Positions 1-8,424 of a stretch of 64,000 nt of DNA are shown here, piece after piece. Made by a program: the position numbers and the translations under genes. The number at the start of each line of letters is the position of its first letter. The stretch's first letter is position 1. The notes under the pieces were generated by a model. That model saw nothing but the letters and a program-made list of their open reading frames with translations. It did not search any database and was not told where the DNA came from. Source of the DNA: FEB-12 sp964503315 (GTDB lineage Bacteria; Zixibacteria; MSB-5A5; GN15; FEB-12); assembly GCA_964503315.1 (NCBI GenBank), contig CAZCZL010000003.1:1-64000 (forward strand), written 5' to 3'.

Positions 1-2
1 AC

Positions 3-137
3 GACCCAGCCTCCGACCATGACACCTGGGATCTGATCAACCGGAATATCATGGCAGTGGAATCAGGTCTGTATTACTGGTCAGTCGAACCTGACAGTGG
101 CCCGGTGCAGATAGGGAAGTTGGTGATAATACGGTAA
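3..137 (+). CDS. C-terminal end of a secreted protein (sorting-tail like)
   Basis: Frame 3 is open from the window edge to a TAA at 135-137 and encodes 44 residues. They include TWDLINRN, then SGLYYWSVE, then GKLVIIR at the end. This is the usual ending of the FlgD-like/type IX-like C-terminal domain found on secreted proteins of FCB bacteria, where a beta-hairpin TWDL...SGxYxY...GKxxIxR closes the protein. The rest of the gene lies outside the window, so the function is unknown. The call rests on the pattern alone. Confidence 0.75.
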   Translation, partial: DPASDHDTWDLINRNIMAVESGLYYWSVEPDSGPVQIGKLVIIR

Positions 138-154
138 GTTCCTTCATGCCTCTT

Positions 155-234
155 CCCAGCGAAAGCTGGGATCCAAACTCGAACGTGGATTCCAGCCCCG
201 GTTCAAGCCCGGGGCATGCTTTCGCTGGAATGAG
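155..234. repeat. Intergenic palindromic repeat (REP-like hairpins)
   Basis: Two related hairpins lie back to back. CCCAGC-GAAA-GCTGGG is at 155-170. ATTCCAGC at 189-196 pairs with GCTGGAAT at 224-231 around an inner CCCCGG/CCGGGG stem. The motif CCAGCGAAAGCTGG resembles the widespread mobile palindromes that sit between genes in many bacteria. It follows the stop codon of the upstream partial gene and could stop or stabilise its transcript, but it lacks a T-run. Confidence 0.6.
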
Positions 235-237
235 GCG

Positions 238-502
238 GTGGATGAATTGTTGGGATGAGATAGTGGTTCTTCCTACACCCCCGCCCGTATTACAACACTC
301 ACTACTCCCGATTCCACCCCCATTAATAGAGGAGAGAAGTGAGGTCAAATGCCTACCTCATTCGCCAAACGGAAATCGATCACTTCTCCCAAAACATCAA
401 ACCGATTCCACACAACAACATGATGATTCCAGTCTGGTATCCCCCTCCCGACTAGCACCAGTCACTATTGCTGTCCCACCCAAATGAGAAATGTCATACA
501 AG
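238..502. other. Intergenic stretch with no recognisable gene
   Basis: This stretch is unusually rich in C and A on the plus strand (runs such as CACCCCC). It holds an open frame with no family resemblance and no Shine-Dalgarno sequence, so no gene is called. Nothing else was recognised. Confidence 0.5.
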
Positions 503-524
503 AAAAAGGCGGCCTAAGCCGCCT
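503..524 (-). terminator. Intrinsic terminator of cysK-cysE
   Basis: Read on the minus strand, AGGCGGC-TTAG-GCCGCCT is followed by a run of five T. The hairpin overlaps the last codons and stop of cysE. Confidence 0.75.
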
Positions 525-1077
525 CAATTCGCTCTACCGTTTTCGGTAACTCTTCATCCACAAATCTGTCGTTCCGTTTGATGATCCGCGCCGGTGTCCC
601 CGCCACCGTCGTATTCGATGGTACATCGCGCATCACCACAAAACTGTTCGCCCCGATTTTGACATCATTCCCGACATGGATCGGCCCAAGCAGAATCGCT
701 CCGGTCCCGATAGTCACATTGTTGCCAAGCGTCGGGTGACGTTTCCCTACATGTTTCCCCGTCCCGCCAAGCGTGACATTGTGGTACAGCACACAATTGT
801 TGCCGATGATGGTCGTCTCACCGATCACCACTCCCATCCCGTGGTCGACAAAGAATCCTTTGCCGATCGTCGCCCCCGGGTGTATCTCCAGCCCGGTCAG
901 AAACCGTACCAGTTGCGACAACAACCGCGGGATGAACGGCAGATGCAGCTTGTAGAGCAGATGGATAAACCGATGCGCCGTGATCGCGTGAAACCCGGGG
1001 TAGAGGAGGAACTCGATATTCTTCGCCGCCGGATCATTGCGGAAGATCGCCCGTATATCTTCGACTATTGCTATCAT
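514..1077 (-). CDS. cysE: Serine O-acetyltransferase
   Basis: Transfers acetyl from acetyl-CoA to L-serine to give O-acetylserine, the first step of cysteine synthesis in the cytoplasm. The 187-residue protein has a short N-terminal helical part (about 1-60) and a left-handed beta-helix of hexapeptide repeats (about 63-165). The family signature is visible as VDHGMGVVIGET near residues 77-88 and LYHNVTLGGTG near 97-107. The E. coli enzyme is about 273 residues, so this is the short form with a reduced N-terminal domain, common outside Proteobacteria. It lies 18 nt downstream of cysK on the same strand, so the two genes form an operon for consecutive steps. The identification is secure. Confidence 0.95.
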   Translation of the reverse strand: MIAIVEDIRAIFRNDPAAKNIEFLLYPGFHAITAHRFIHLLYKLHLPFIPRLLSQLVRFLTGLEIHPGATIGKGFFVDHGMGVVIGETTIIGNNCVLYHNVTLGGTGKHVGKRHPTLGNNVTIGTGAILLGPIHVGNDVKIGANSFVVMRDVPSNTTVAGTPARIIKRNDRFVDEELPKTVERIEAA

Positions 1078-1095
1078 AGGTAATCCCTATATCGG

Positions 1096-2028
1096 CTAAA
1101 TGGCCGGCGGATTTGACTCCTCAAACAGCTTGGTGGAGAGATACCGCTCACCGGTATCGCAGACAAATGTTACCACCGTTCTCCCCGGCCCAAGTCGCTT
1201 GGCTATCTGAAGGGCCGCCCAGACAATCGCTCCTGATGATGTTCCGGCCAGGATCCCTTCTTTGCGGGCAAGGTCTCTGGCGGTGGCGAAGGCATCATCG
1301 GTCGGCACCTGGACTACCTCATCGACCACGTTTTTGTCGTAGTTGTCCGGAATGAATCCCGCGCCGATCCCCTGAATCGGGTGCGGCGTGTGTGTCCCGC
1401 CGGACAGCACGGGTGAAGCCTGCGGTTCAACCGCAATGATCCTTGCGCCATATTTCTTCTTGAGCACCGCGCCAGCTCCGGAGACAGTCCCGCCGGTGCC
1501 GACACCCGCGACGAAAGCATCGAGATGGATATCGCCGAGATCCGCGATGATCTCGGGGCCGGTGGTGGCGGCATGGATAGCGGGGTTGGCTTTGTTGTTA
1601 AACTGCATCGGCATGAAGGCATTGCCGAGCGCGAGAATCTCCTCGGCTTTTTTGATCGAGCCTTTGATCCCTTCAGCGGCTGGAGTCAGGACAAGTTCGG
1701 CGCCAAAATGACGCATCACAGCACGACGCTCGATAGACATCGAGTCGGGCATAGTGATAACGCACTTATATCCTTTGGCGGCGGCAACCATGGCGAGCGC
1801 AATGCCGGTGTTGCCGGAGGTTGGCTCAACGATGGTCATGCCGGGCTTGAGGGAGCCATCGCGCTCCGCGGCTTCGATCATGGAGATGCCGATGCGGTCT
1901 TTCACCGAACCGCCGGGGTTTTGAACTTCCATTTTGGCGTAGACAGTGGCTGATCCGGGATATGGAATGCGGTTGAGGCGAACAAGGTCGGTTCGTCCGA
2001 TCGCACCAATAATACTGTCGTGTCTCAT
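1096..2028 (-). CDS. cysK: Cysteine synthase (O-acetylserine sulfhydrylase)
   Basis: A PLP enzyme that makes cysteine from O-acetylserine and sulfide. In 310 residues it shows the PLP-lysine motif NPGGSVKDR (Lys43), the substrate-binding loop EPTSGNTG near 68-75, the phosphate-binding GTGGTVSG near 177-184 and AGTSSGA near the C-terminus. The length is typical of CysK/CysM. The start is preceded by AACGGAGG at a good distance. The first gene of the cysK-cysE operon. CysK and CysM cannot be told apart with certainty from the sequence alone, but linkage to cysE favours CysK. Confidence 0.95.
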   Translation of the reverse strand: MRHDSIIGAIGRTDLVRLNRIPYPGSATVYAKMEVQNPGGSVKDRIGISMIEAAERDGSLKPGMTIVEPTSGNTGIALAMVAAAKGYKCVITMPDSMSIERRAVMRHFGAELVLTPAAEGIKGSIKKAEEILALGNAFMPMQFNNKANPAIHAATTGPEIIADLGDIHLDAFVAGVGTGGTVSGAGAVLKKKYGARIIAVEPQASPVLSGGTHTPHPIQGIGAGFIPDNYDKNVVDEVVQVPTDDAFATARDLARKEGILAGTSSGAIVWAALQIAKRLGPGRTVVTFVCDTGERYLSTKLFEESNPPAI

Positions 2029-2164
2029 AAATCCTCCGTTTGGCTGTAAGATACACTACAACCAAGGTCCTGTATGCAATGTTCCTGAGATTATGCAGGA
2101 TAACAGGGCCGACTGAAATGTCAGCCCATATATCGGATTAATCGCGCAGTCAATCAGTGTCCCC

Positions 2165-3589
2165 TCAGGGACAGTTCGGAAAGGTGCCGGAGCCAGAAAC
2201 CAGGTAGGAGATAAGCATCGAAAGGTCAGTCAGGTCAATGCTTCCAAGGGCGTTGATGTTCGCTTCGTCCGGACAGTGGAGTGTCGGGCGAGGTGTCATG
2301 GTCAGATAAGAAATCATCAGAGAGAGGTCTGAGAGATCTATCGAACCAGCCATGTTCACATTACCGGTGGTCCCTACACAGCAGGGGCCAGCATTACACG
2401 CGGAGGGGACGCCATCGGGGACGATTTTGTAAATGGTACCGCCATAGTGAACGACGTAAAGTTCGCCATTCCAATCTTCGCCAAATGAACTGATCTGGAT
2501 GGAGCCGAGTCCAAGTTCGGTGCTGCGATCCTGGAAGTTGGTGACAGTGGAGCCATCGTAATTGAGGCTCCAGATGGTTCCCTGACAGTAGTCGCCGTAG
2601 AAGTATGTGCCGGTCAGGTCGGGGATGGCGCATCCGCGATAGACATATCCGCCTGTGACGGAACATCCTTCGGAGTGTGAGTATTCGGTGAAGGGGTCGG
2701 TCAGGCCAATGAGTGATTCGCATCCGGTGGATGGGTTGTAGCAATGGTCGCCTTCCTTGAGGCGCCAGCCATAATTGAGGCCGCCGGAAGAGGACGCGGG
2801 CTCAAAGTTGACTTCCTCCCAGTTTCCCTGGCCGACATCACCCAAGTACATATCGCCGGTCGCACGGTCAAAACTAAAGCGCCAGGGGTTGCGGACACCG
2901 AGCGCCCAGATCTCATCCTGCCAACCGGGTTGACCCAAGAATGGGTTTGAGGCAGGAATGGTGTAATCGAGGGGAGCGGTATTGACATCGATTCGAAGGA
3001 TTTTGCCGAGCAGTGTCGTGCTGTCCTGCGCGCGATTGCCGGGGTCGCCACCAGAGCCGCCATCGCCGAGACCGAAATAGAGGTAGCCATCGGGACCAAA
3101 AGCCATCATGCCGCCATTATGATTGGAGAACGGCTGAGAGACGATGAGGAGAGTGTCCTGAGTGGATACCAGTCCGGAGTCCTGGCTGGTGGCGGAGCGC
3201 TGGAAGCGCGAGACGACTGTAGCGCCATCGGTTGAGCGAGTATAGTTGATGTAGAAATATCGGTTGGTGGCATAGTCGGGGTGGAAGGCGAGGCCAAGAA
3301 GTCCCTGTTCACCGCCGGTCCGTCGGACCAGCGTACTGCAGTTCATGAATGGAGTGGGCTGCAATACGCCGTTTTTGATAATGCGAATCAACCCCGCGCG
3401 CTCAATGACAAACAGTCGCGTAGTGTCGCCGGGGGCATAGGTGAGAAAAAGTGGCTGCGTGAGGCCGGAGACGACCGGCGTGGCGGTCAACGGCGTGGCG
3501 GCCCGGATAGTCGATGGGCCAGATGCGAGGCAAATCAGCGCCAGGGCACAGGTTATGCGAGTGGTGATGCGCGCGACGTAAGTCATCAT
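2165..3589 (-). CDS. Secreted PQQ-type sugar dehydrogenase with dockerin tail
   Basis: A 474-residue exported protein with a signal peptide (about 1-30, hydrophobic TCALALICLASG). The glucose/sorbosone dehydrogenase beta-propeller covers about 35-395 and shows LFVIERAGLIRI, GLLGLAFHPDY, NHNGGMMAFGPDG and GVRNPWRFSFD, all family hallmarks. The last 70 residues hold two dockerin-like repeats (GSIDLSDLSLMISYL and GSIDLTDLSMLISYL). Family members oxidise sugars or polyols with PQQ in the periplasm; the true substrate here is unknown. The dockerin implies docking to a cohesin partner, and a cohesin-bearing protein is encoded at 18730-19554. A strong promoter lies upstream at 3636-3664. Confidence 0.88.
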   Translation of the reverse strand: MMTYVARITTRITCALALICLASGPSTIRAATPLTATPVVSGLTQPLFLTYAPGDTTRLFVIERAGLIRIIKNGVLQPTPFMNCSTLVRRTGGEQGLLGLAFHPDYATNRYFYINYTRSTDGATVVSRFQRSATSQDSGLVSTQDTLLIVSQPFSNHNGGMMAFGPDGYLYFGLGDGGSGGDPGNRAQDSTTLLGKILRIDVNTAPLDYTIPASNPFLGQPGWQDEIWALGVRNPWRFSFDRATGDMYLGDVGQGNWEEVNFEPASSSGGLNYGWRLKEGDHCYNPSTGCESLIGLTDPFTEYSHSEGCSVTGGYVYRGCAIPDLTGTYFYGDYCQGTIWSLNYDGSTVTNFQDRSTELGLGSIQISSFGEDWNGELYVVHYGGTIYKIVPDGVPSACNAGPCCVGTTGNVNMAGSIDLSDLSLMISYLTMTPRPTLHCPDEANINALGSIDLTDLSMLISYLVSGSGTFPNCP

Positions 3590-3635
3590 CTCTCCCGGTT
3601 GAGGGTCTGTCGTAGTAGACTAATTGGGTCTATGT

Positions 3636-3664
3636 ATTATACACGGGAATCGGAGAATTGCCAA
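3636..3664 (-). promoter_or_regulatory. Sigma-70 type promoter for the dockerin dehydrogenase
   Basis: On the minus strand, TTGGCA and a perfect TATAAT are 17 nt apart, about 45 nt before the start codon, whose own SD is GGGAGAG. Confidence 0.8.
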
Positions 3665-3697
3665 GATGAAATGCTTTAGGTAGCAGTCAAAAAATGG

Positions 3698-4543
3698 TCA
3701 ACTATCGATGAGCTGAAAACTCTGGATGCGGTCGAGGCGGAATGTTCGTTCGGCCTGAGCGGTCTGGCAATAAGCGATGATGTAATAGAGCGACCGTTTG
3801 GCCTGGATCTGTTTTGGGTGGATGATCCGCTTCTGCGGAAGGCCGTTCTCGGTGGCGTAGAGGATCTCAATAGCCAGTTTCTGTTCAATGGCGAGAGATA
3901 TATCGGTGAATTCAGCCGGGAGTTCAATTTCTTTTGCGCGCCACTCCTGAAGAGAGTGTTTGGTGAACGCGTGGTAGGTCTCGATTGGCTCGGGAAGATC
4001 GAGCAGGCGGAGAGCCGCGGCCTCAACGAGCGAGCGAACATGCAGGGCATCGGAAAGCGCGCGGTGTTCCTGATTCTGAGCGATCTTGAAGACAGATATC
4101 AACGAAAGCAGAGAGTATGATGGCGCGCCGGGGAAGAGCCGGTGAAAGATATCGACAGTGTCGAGCACTTGATTCTCGGGAATGGGGAGCCGCGCGCGGT
4201 CAAGCTCCATTCCAATGAAACAGATGTCAAACGGAGCATTGTGGGCGATGAGAATCGAATCGGCAATGAAATCGAGGAATCCAGGAAGGATATCTTCCGC
4301 TGTCGGCGCAGTGGCTACCATTGCATTGCTGATGTGGTGGACAGCGATAGCATCTTCAGGAATCTCTCGCTCCGGATTGATGAGTTGCTGGAATGTGCTC
4401 GATGGTTCTTCGCCCAGCCGGAACCGAACAGCCCCTATTTCAACCAGGCGATTGGAGAGGGCCCAGAGGCCAGTAGTCTCGGTGTCGAATGCGACCAGCG
4501 CGCGGTCGCCAAAGAGCAGGCAGTGTAATTCCGGCAGAGTCAT
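3698..4543 (-). CDS. DnaQ-type 3'-5' exonuclease fused to a WYL domain
   Basis: A 281-residue protein. Residues about 14-175 form a DEDDh exonuclease: FDTETTGL gives the first two acids, LIAHNAPFD the third, and HRALSDA the His/Asp pair. Residues about 210-281 look like a WYL domain (LAIEILYATENG, RSLYYIIAYC, RTFRLDRIQSF), the ligand- or nucleic-acid-sensing module usually found in transcription regulators. Exonucleases of this type proofread DNA or process nucleic acids; the WYL part may regulate that activity. No SD is seen: a -10 box lies exactly 6 nt before ATG, so the mRNA is predicted to be leaderless. Divergent from the small ORF and hutH. Confidence 0.88.
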   Translation of the reverse strand: MTLPELHCLLFGDRALVAFDTETTGLWALSNRLVEIGAVRFRLGEEPSSTFQQLINPEREIPEDAIAVHHISNAMVATAPTAEDILPGFLDFIADSILIAHNAPFDICFIGMELDRARLPIPENQVLDTVDIFHRLFPGAPSYSLLSLISVFKIAQNQEHRALSDALHVRSLVEAAALRLLDLPEPIETYHAFTKHSLQEWRAKEIELPAEFTDISLAIEQKLAIEILYATENGLPQKRIIHPKQIQAKRSLYYIIAYCQTAQAERTFRLDRIQSFQLIDS

Positions 4544-4549
4544 TGGTTT

Positions 4550-4577
4550 AGTATACCGGCCCGGGGAGAGTTGACAA
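4550..4577 (-). promoter_or_regulatory. Promoter of the exonuclease gene, leaderless
   Basis: On the minus strand, TTGTCA, 16 nt and TATACT are followed by 6 nt and the ATG at 4543. Its -35 box overlaps the -35 box of the divergent promoter at 4571, so the two polymerases would compete. Confidence 0.75.
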
Positions 4578-4598
4578 ACACTTTTTGAGACGTATCTT
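4571..4598 (+). promoter_or_regulatory. Promoter of the small ORF and hutH
   Basis: A perfect TTGACA at 4571-4576, a 16-nt spacer and TATCTT at 4593-4598. The predicted start at about 4605 falls right at the GGAGG of the small ORF. Confidence 0.8.
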
Positions 4599-4616
4599 GG
4601 GGGCGGAGGTTATGAT

Positions 4617-4727
4617 ATGAGCTTTCAACAGACGCCTCTTCGCCTTCCCGCCGCCCATACCAAAGCGGTGCTCTCGTATGCTTCCTACTACAATGCCTTG
4701 GCCGGTTCGGGCCTCCAGGACGAATAG
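4617..4727 (+). CDS. Small ORF upstream of hutH, 36 residues
   Basis: ATG at 4617 is preceded by GGAGG at 4605-4609 with a 7-nt spacer, and the ORF ends with TAG at 4725-4727. The peptide begins MSFQQTPLRLPAAHTK and ends AGSGLQDE. It has no membrane segment and only one histidine, so it is not a classical His attenuator leader. The promoter at 4571 and the good ribosome site argue that it is translated; no family is recognised. It sits 70 nt before hutH on what is probably the same transcript, and a short GC-rich hairpin follows it near 4742-4758. It could be a small protein or a regulatory uORF. Confidence 0.5.
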   Translation: MSFQQTPLRLPAAHTKAVLSYASYYNALAGSGLQDE

Positions 4728-4797
4728 TCCCTGTTCCTCACGCGCGATAGCGCGCGCTGTTTCCGAGACCAATCAACATTTCAATATGGAGTAGCCA

Positions 4798-6330
4798 ATG
4801 GCTGCGAAAGAAGTTGTCATCAGTGGTGCAGACCTGACGATCGATCAGGTGCACGAAGTCAGTCGCAATCGCGCGATCGTTAAGATCGCGCCGGAAGCGG
4901 TCAAGGCGATCGAGGCCAGCCGCAAGGTGATCGAGAAGAAAGTTGCCGCCGGTCTGGCGGTCTATGGAGTGACCACCGGGATCGGTGAGTTTGCCCGTAT
5001 CCAGATATCCCCTGAGCAGGGGATGGAGTTGCAGAAGCGAATCGTTTATTCGCACGCCGCGGCGGTCGGGAAGATCATTCCGGAAGAGGATGTGCGCGCG
5101 GCGATGCTGCTTCGCGTGAATTGTCTATCCAAGGGGTTCTCCGGGGTTCGACCCTTGATTGTCGAGACCTTGATCGCCATGCTCAATAAAGGGGTTCATC
5201 CGGTGGTCTATCAGAAGGGGTCACTGGGGACATCGGGCGACCTTTCGCCGCTCTCTATGATCGCCGAAGTGGTCATGGGCGAGGGACGCGCATTTTATAA
5301 CGGCAAGATGATGCCGGGTGGCGAGGCGATGAAAGCGGCGGGAATTCCGCCGGTGGTGCTCAGTTTCAAAGAAGGATTGGGGATCATCAACGGAACGCAG
5401 GCATTTACCGGTGTCGGGGCGCTGGCGATCTATGACGCGATCAAAGTCGCCAAAAACGCGATCATCGCGGCGGCGATGACGGTCGATGTTGTGTCGTCAT
5501 CGGTAGCCTGTTTCGATGACCGTGTGCACAAGATCAGGAACCACCGCGGTCAACGTGTGGTAGCTGAGAACGTACGCCGGATCATCGCCGGTTCCGAGAC
5601 GATTCCCGGCAACAAAGGGAAAGTGCAGGACGCGTATTCGCTGCGCTGTGTGCCGCAGATCATGGGGCCATCGCTCGACGCGCTTGCCTATTGCACACGG
5701 GAACATCTGGATGAGATCAATGGTGTGAGTGATAACCCGCTCTTCTTCGCGGCCGAGGATGAATATCTGGCGGCGGGGAATTTCCATGGCCAGCCAGTGG
5801 CGATGGCGCAGGATTTTCTGGCGATCGCGATCGCCGAGTTTGCGGACCTGGCGGAGCGCCATACGAACCGGATGATGAACCCGGTGCTTTCCGGTCTGCC
5901 GGATTTTCTCGTCGAAGGGAAAGGACTCAACTCCGGTCTGATGGTGGCGCAGTATTCACAGGCCGCGCTTATTTCTGAGAACAAGATGCTGGCTCATCCG
6001 GCGGTAGTGGATAACGTGTCCGTGTCGGCGGATCAGGAAGACCATGTCTGCATGGGCTCAGTTACCGCGATGAAATTGACCGAGTGCATTCGTAATACCG
6101 AGATATGCCTAGCGATCCAGTTGATGTCCGCGGCGCAGGCGCTCGATTTCCGTCGTCCGCTCAAGGGCGGTAAGGGGACCGAGGCGGCGTACAAGGTGAT
6201 ACGCGCCAAGCTGACCAAACTGGTGGATGACCGCCCGTTATATCCTGATATCGAGATCGTGACCGAGATGGTGCGCGATGGGTCGATAATCGCGGCGGTC
6301 GAGGCGGCGACCGGTGAAGTGAAGCTTTAG
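4798..6330 (+). CDS. hutH: Histidine ammonia-lyase family enzyme with Thr-Ser-Gly MIO triad
   Basis: A 510-residue MIO enzyme that would convert histidine to urocanate and ammonia. The catalytic tyrosine loop is AVYGVTTGIG (Tyr56). The selectivity position reads IVYSHAAA (Ser85-His86) as in bacterial HutH, and the C-terminal part has SADQEDHV with the HAL-type Glu. The MIO-forming triad in GSLGTSGDLSPL is Thr145-Ser146-Gly147 instead of the usual Ala-Ser-Gly. A TSG triad is known from a bacterial phenylalanine aminomutase, so an aminomutase or another aryl substrate is possible, but the His86 and Glu favour histidine. No hutU, hutI or hutG is nearby. SD GGAG lies before the start. A terminator shared with the next gene follows. 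Confidence 0.87.
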   Translation: MAAKEVVISGADLTIDQVHEVSRNRAIVKIAPEAVKAIEASRKVIEKKVAAGLAVYGVTTGIGEFARIQISPEQGMELQKRIVYSHAAAVGKIIPEEDVRAAMLLRVNCLSKGFSGVRPLIVETLIAMLNKGVHPVVYQKGSLGTSGDLSPLSMIAEVVMGEGRAFYNGKMMPGGEAMKAAGIPPVVLSFKEGLGIINGTQAFTGVGALAIYDAIKVAKNAIIAAAMTVDVVSSSVACFDDRVHKIRNHRGQRVVAENVRRIIAGSETIPGNKGKVQDAYSLRCVPQIMGPSLDALAYCTREHLDEINGVSDNPLFFAAEDEYLAAGNFHGQPVAMAQDFLAIAIAEFADLAERHTNRMMNPVLSGLPDFLVEGKGLNSGLMVAQYSQAALISENKMLAHPAVVDNVSVSADQEDHVCMGSVTAMKLTECIRNTEICLAIQLMSAAQALDFRRPLKGGKGTEAAYKVIRAKLTKLVDDRPLYPDIEIVTEMVRDGSIIAAVEAATGEVKL

Positions 6331-6350
6331 GTCTTTCTGAGATATTGAAG

Positions 6351-6374
6351 ATGGGCGCTTACGAAGGCGCCCAT
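6351..6374. terminator. Bidirectional terminator between hutH and the LtaS-like gene
   Basis: ATGGGCGC at 6351-6358 pairs with GCGCCCAT at 6367-6374 around an 8-nt loop. It lies between two convergent genes. Confidence 0.7.
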
Positions 6375-6375
6375 T

Positions 6376-8379
6376 CTATTTCTGGGGGGTTGAGAGCTGG
6401 TCGGCCAATTGCATGTAGATTTGCATGCGACGCTGGAGGCGGGCGAAGCCGACCAGATCGTGCTGGCGATAGTCGACCGCGTAGTTGGTCAGCGAGTAGA
6501 GATCGCTGGTCCGATAGAACGACGGGGGGAGACCAACCCAAGAGGTGTAGTAGCGGTCACCTTCGATGTAGCCCATCTTGTTAAGAATGTTGATCGAGAC
6601 AAAGCCGGGGTCATCGGGAGAAAGTCTTAGCAGGTCGCGCCCCCAACTGGCGTGAGTATAACCCCCGCCGAGAATGCCCATCACTGTCGGGATGATGTCG
6701 ACCTGTCCGCCAACGACGGAGATTCTCTTGCCTCCCGTCCCGAGGAGCGCGGGTGAATAGATGAGGCATGGCACGCGGAACTGAAGCGGATGTGGTGTGG
6801 GCGCGGCGGGGACCAGCTTGTTGTGATCGCTCACAAAGATGAAGATAGTCGAATCGAAGACCGGAAGAGTTCTCATGGAATCTATAAATCTTCCCAGCGC
6901 CCAGTCGGCATAACGGTGAGCGTTGCGGACTCGGGATTCTTCGGAGTTATCCGGATAGACCTGAACCGATGAATCCGGCAGGTCGAACGGCTCGTGATTG
7001 GAAAGAGTCAGGTGAGTTATCTGGAACGGTCTGGGGAGACTGTCCGCCACGCGGACCAATCGGTCGAACGTGATATGGTCGGGGATTCCCCATTTGGCGA
7101 AGATATGTTCGCGCCCGATTTCATTCTCCCCCATGAAGTGCTGCACTCCATGGGTCTTGAAGAACCCTTCCATATTGTCAAAGACCAAATCACCGCCATA
7201 GGTGAAGAGGGTAGTGTACTCACGCGCCTGAAGAATCTCGGGGAGCGTAATGAAGGGGTGGGCGGCCTGATATCGATCAAGGATAGACCTTCCCGGAAGC
7301 GAAGGGAAACTGCACAAGGTTCCGGCCAGACCGTAGTTGGTGCGGGAACCAGTGGCGTAAAACTGGTCGAAGAGAATACCGTGCGCTGCAAGGCTGTCGA
7401 AGCGTGGGGTGAGATTCAGGTCCGAGCCGAGTGCGCCGGTATAGCGGCCGGTCCAGCTCTCCATTAGTACCAGCACGATATTTGGACGGAAGCCGAACTT
7501 TTCGGGCGCGGTGACTTCACGCACAAGTGATTCGTCTGGCTCCAGCCACCGTTCATTTGGCATAGCGAGCATGGTTTGGACAGTGTCGAGCGCATTCTCT
7601 GTCGGGACAAAGGGAAAACGGAAGCGTTCGGGCGTATAGACCAGGCGGGGGTCGTGGCCTTCTTCCTTGAAAGCTTTGCCAAACGTGTAGATACCGTTCA
7701 GACCGAGTTGATTGACAAACTCGTTGTCGCTGACGTAGGCAACACCCCAGTCGATCGGTGAGAGGCCGGTCCGTCCGCGAATACCGAGAAAAGCCAGCGC
7801 AAAGGCGAGCAGGAACCAGGCTATCTGCGACGGCCACGAAATCTGTTCAGGTAGTGATTCTGTCTTCTTCAGTAGGAAGCGGAAGAACAGAAAACAGCCG
7901 ACCGTCAACGCTAACCAGGCGGCTATGGACGGCCAGAAGAGCGGGTCAGTGACGGTCACATGCCAGGTAGTTTTGCCGCCCGTAGCGACATACTGCAGTG
8001 CCTGAAAATTGAGGTGCGAGTCAAAATGGGAGAAGTACCTGATGTCGGCGAGCAGACCGAAAACCATCAGGGAATAAACGGTGGTCAGAAATATGTGTAG
8101 AGATCGCCGAACGATGGCTTTTCGCACGTCGAGCCAGGGAAGGATCACAAGCGGAAGAAGCAGCGCAAGGAGGACGACGACAGTGTCAAAGCGGAGGCCG
8201 ACGAGGAAGACCTGGGAGAGTTCCCCGATCGACGGGTGATTAGCGCGCTCGTTGAGAATGAGAAGCATGGCCACGCGATAGGCCAAGAAGATCACCAACC
8301 CAAAGAGGTAAGAGGTTCCCAGGAGGACCAGCCAGCGCGGTGGGTGGAGATATCTACGCAACGAAGCCGTCATCTGCAT
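6376..8379 (-). CDS. LtaS-like membrane sulfatase / phosphoglycerol transferase
   Basis: A 667-residue protein with about five N-terminal membrane segments (residues 15-220) followed by an extracytoplasmic alkaline-phosphatase-fold domain. Metal and nucleophile motifs are visible: NIVLVLMESW (about 300-309), SRTNYGLAGTL with the probable nucleophile Thr, and FVSDHNK later. Relatives transfer phosphoglycerol or phosphoethanolamine from phospholipids to glycans. In a Gram-negative cell it probably decorates periplasmic glucans or envelope glycans rather than lipoteichoic acid (inference). No SD is present; a promoter -10 box sits 6 nt before ATG, so the mRNA is predicted leaderless. Confidence 0.88.
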   Translation of the reverse strand: MQMTASLRRYLHPPRWLVLLGTSYLFGLVIFLAYRVAMLLILNERANHPSIGELSQVFLVGLRFDTVVVLLALLLPLVILPWLDVRKAIVRRSLHIFLTTVYSLMVFGLLADIRYFSHFDSHLNFQALQYVATGGKTTWHVTVTDPLFWPSIAAWLALTVGCFLFFRFLLKKTESLPEQISWPSQIAWFLLAFALAFLGIRGRTGLSPIDWGVAYVSDNEFVNQLGLNGIYTFGKAFKEEGHDPRLVYTPERFRFPFVPTENALDTVQTMLAMPNERWLEPDESLVREVTAPEKFGFRPNIVLVLMESWTGRYTGALGSDLNLTPRFDSLAAHGILFDQFYATGSRTNYGLAGTLCSFPSLPGRSILDRYQAAHPFITLPEILQAREYTTLFTYGGDLVFDNMEGFFKTHGVQHFMGENEIGREHIFAKWGIPDHITFDRLVRVADSLPRPFQITHLTLSNHEPFDLPDSSVQVYPDNSEESRVRNAHRYADWALGRFIDSMRTLPVFDSTIFIFVSDHNKLVPAAPTPHPLQFRVPCLIYSPALLGTGGKRISVVGGQVDIIPTVMGILGGGYTHASWGRDLLRLSPDDPGFVSINILNKMGYIEGDRYYTSWVGLPPSFYRTSDLYSLTNYAVDYRQHDLVGFARLQRRMQIYMQLADQLSTPQK

Positions 8380-8385
8380 GAGAGG

Positions 8386-8413
8386 AGATAACGGCTCCGG
8401 AGTTTGAACGCAA
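8386..8413 (-). promoter_or_regulatory. Promoter of the LtaS-like gene, leaderless
   Basis: On the minus strand, TTGCGT, 16 nt and TTATCT, then exactly 6 nt to the ATG at 8379. The -35 is imperfect; the placement matches three other genes in the window. Confidence 0.55.
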
Positions 8414-8424
8414 GTAGAAGAATG

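Noticed and set aside
146..487. Open frame of 113 codons on the plus strand
   Set aside because: Covers the palindromic repeat, has no SD and no family pattern; composition looks intergenic.
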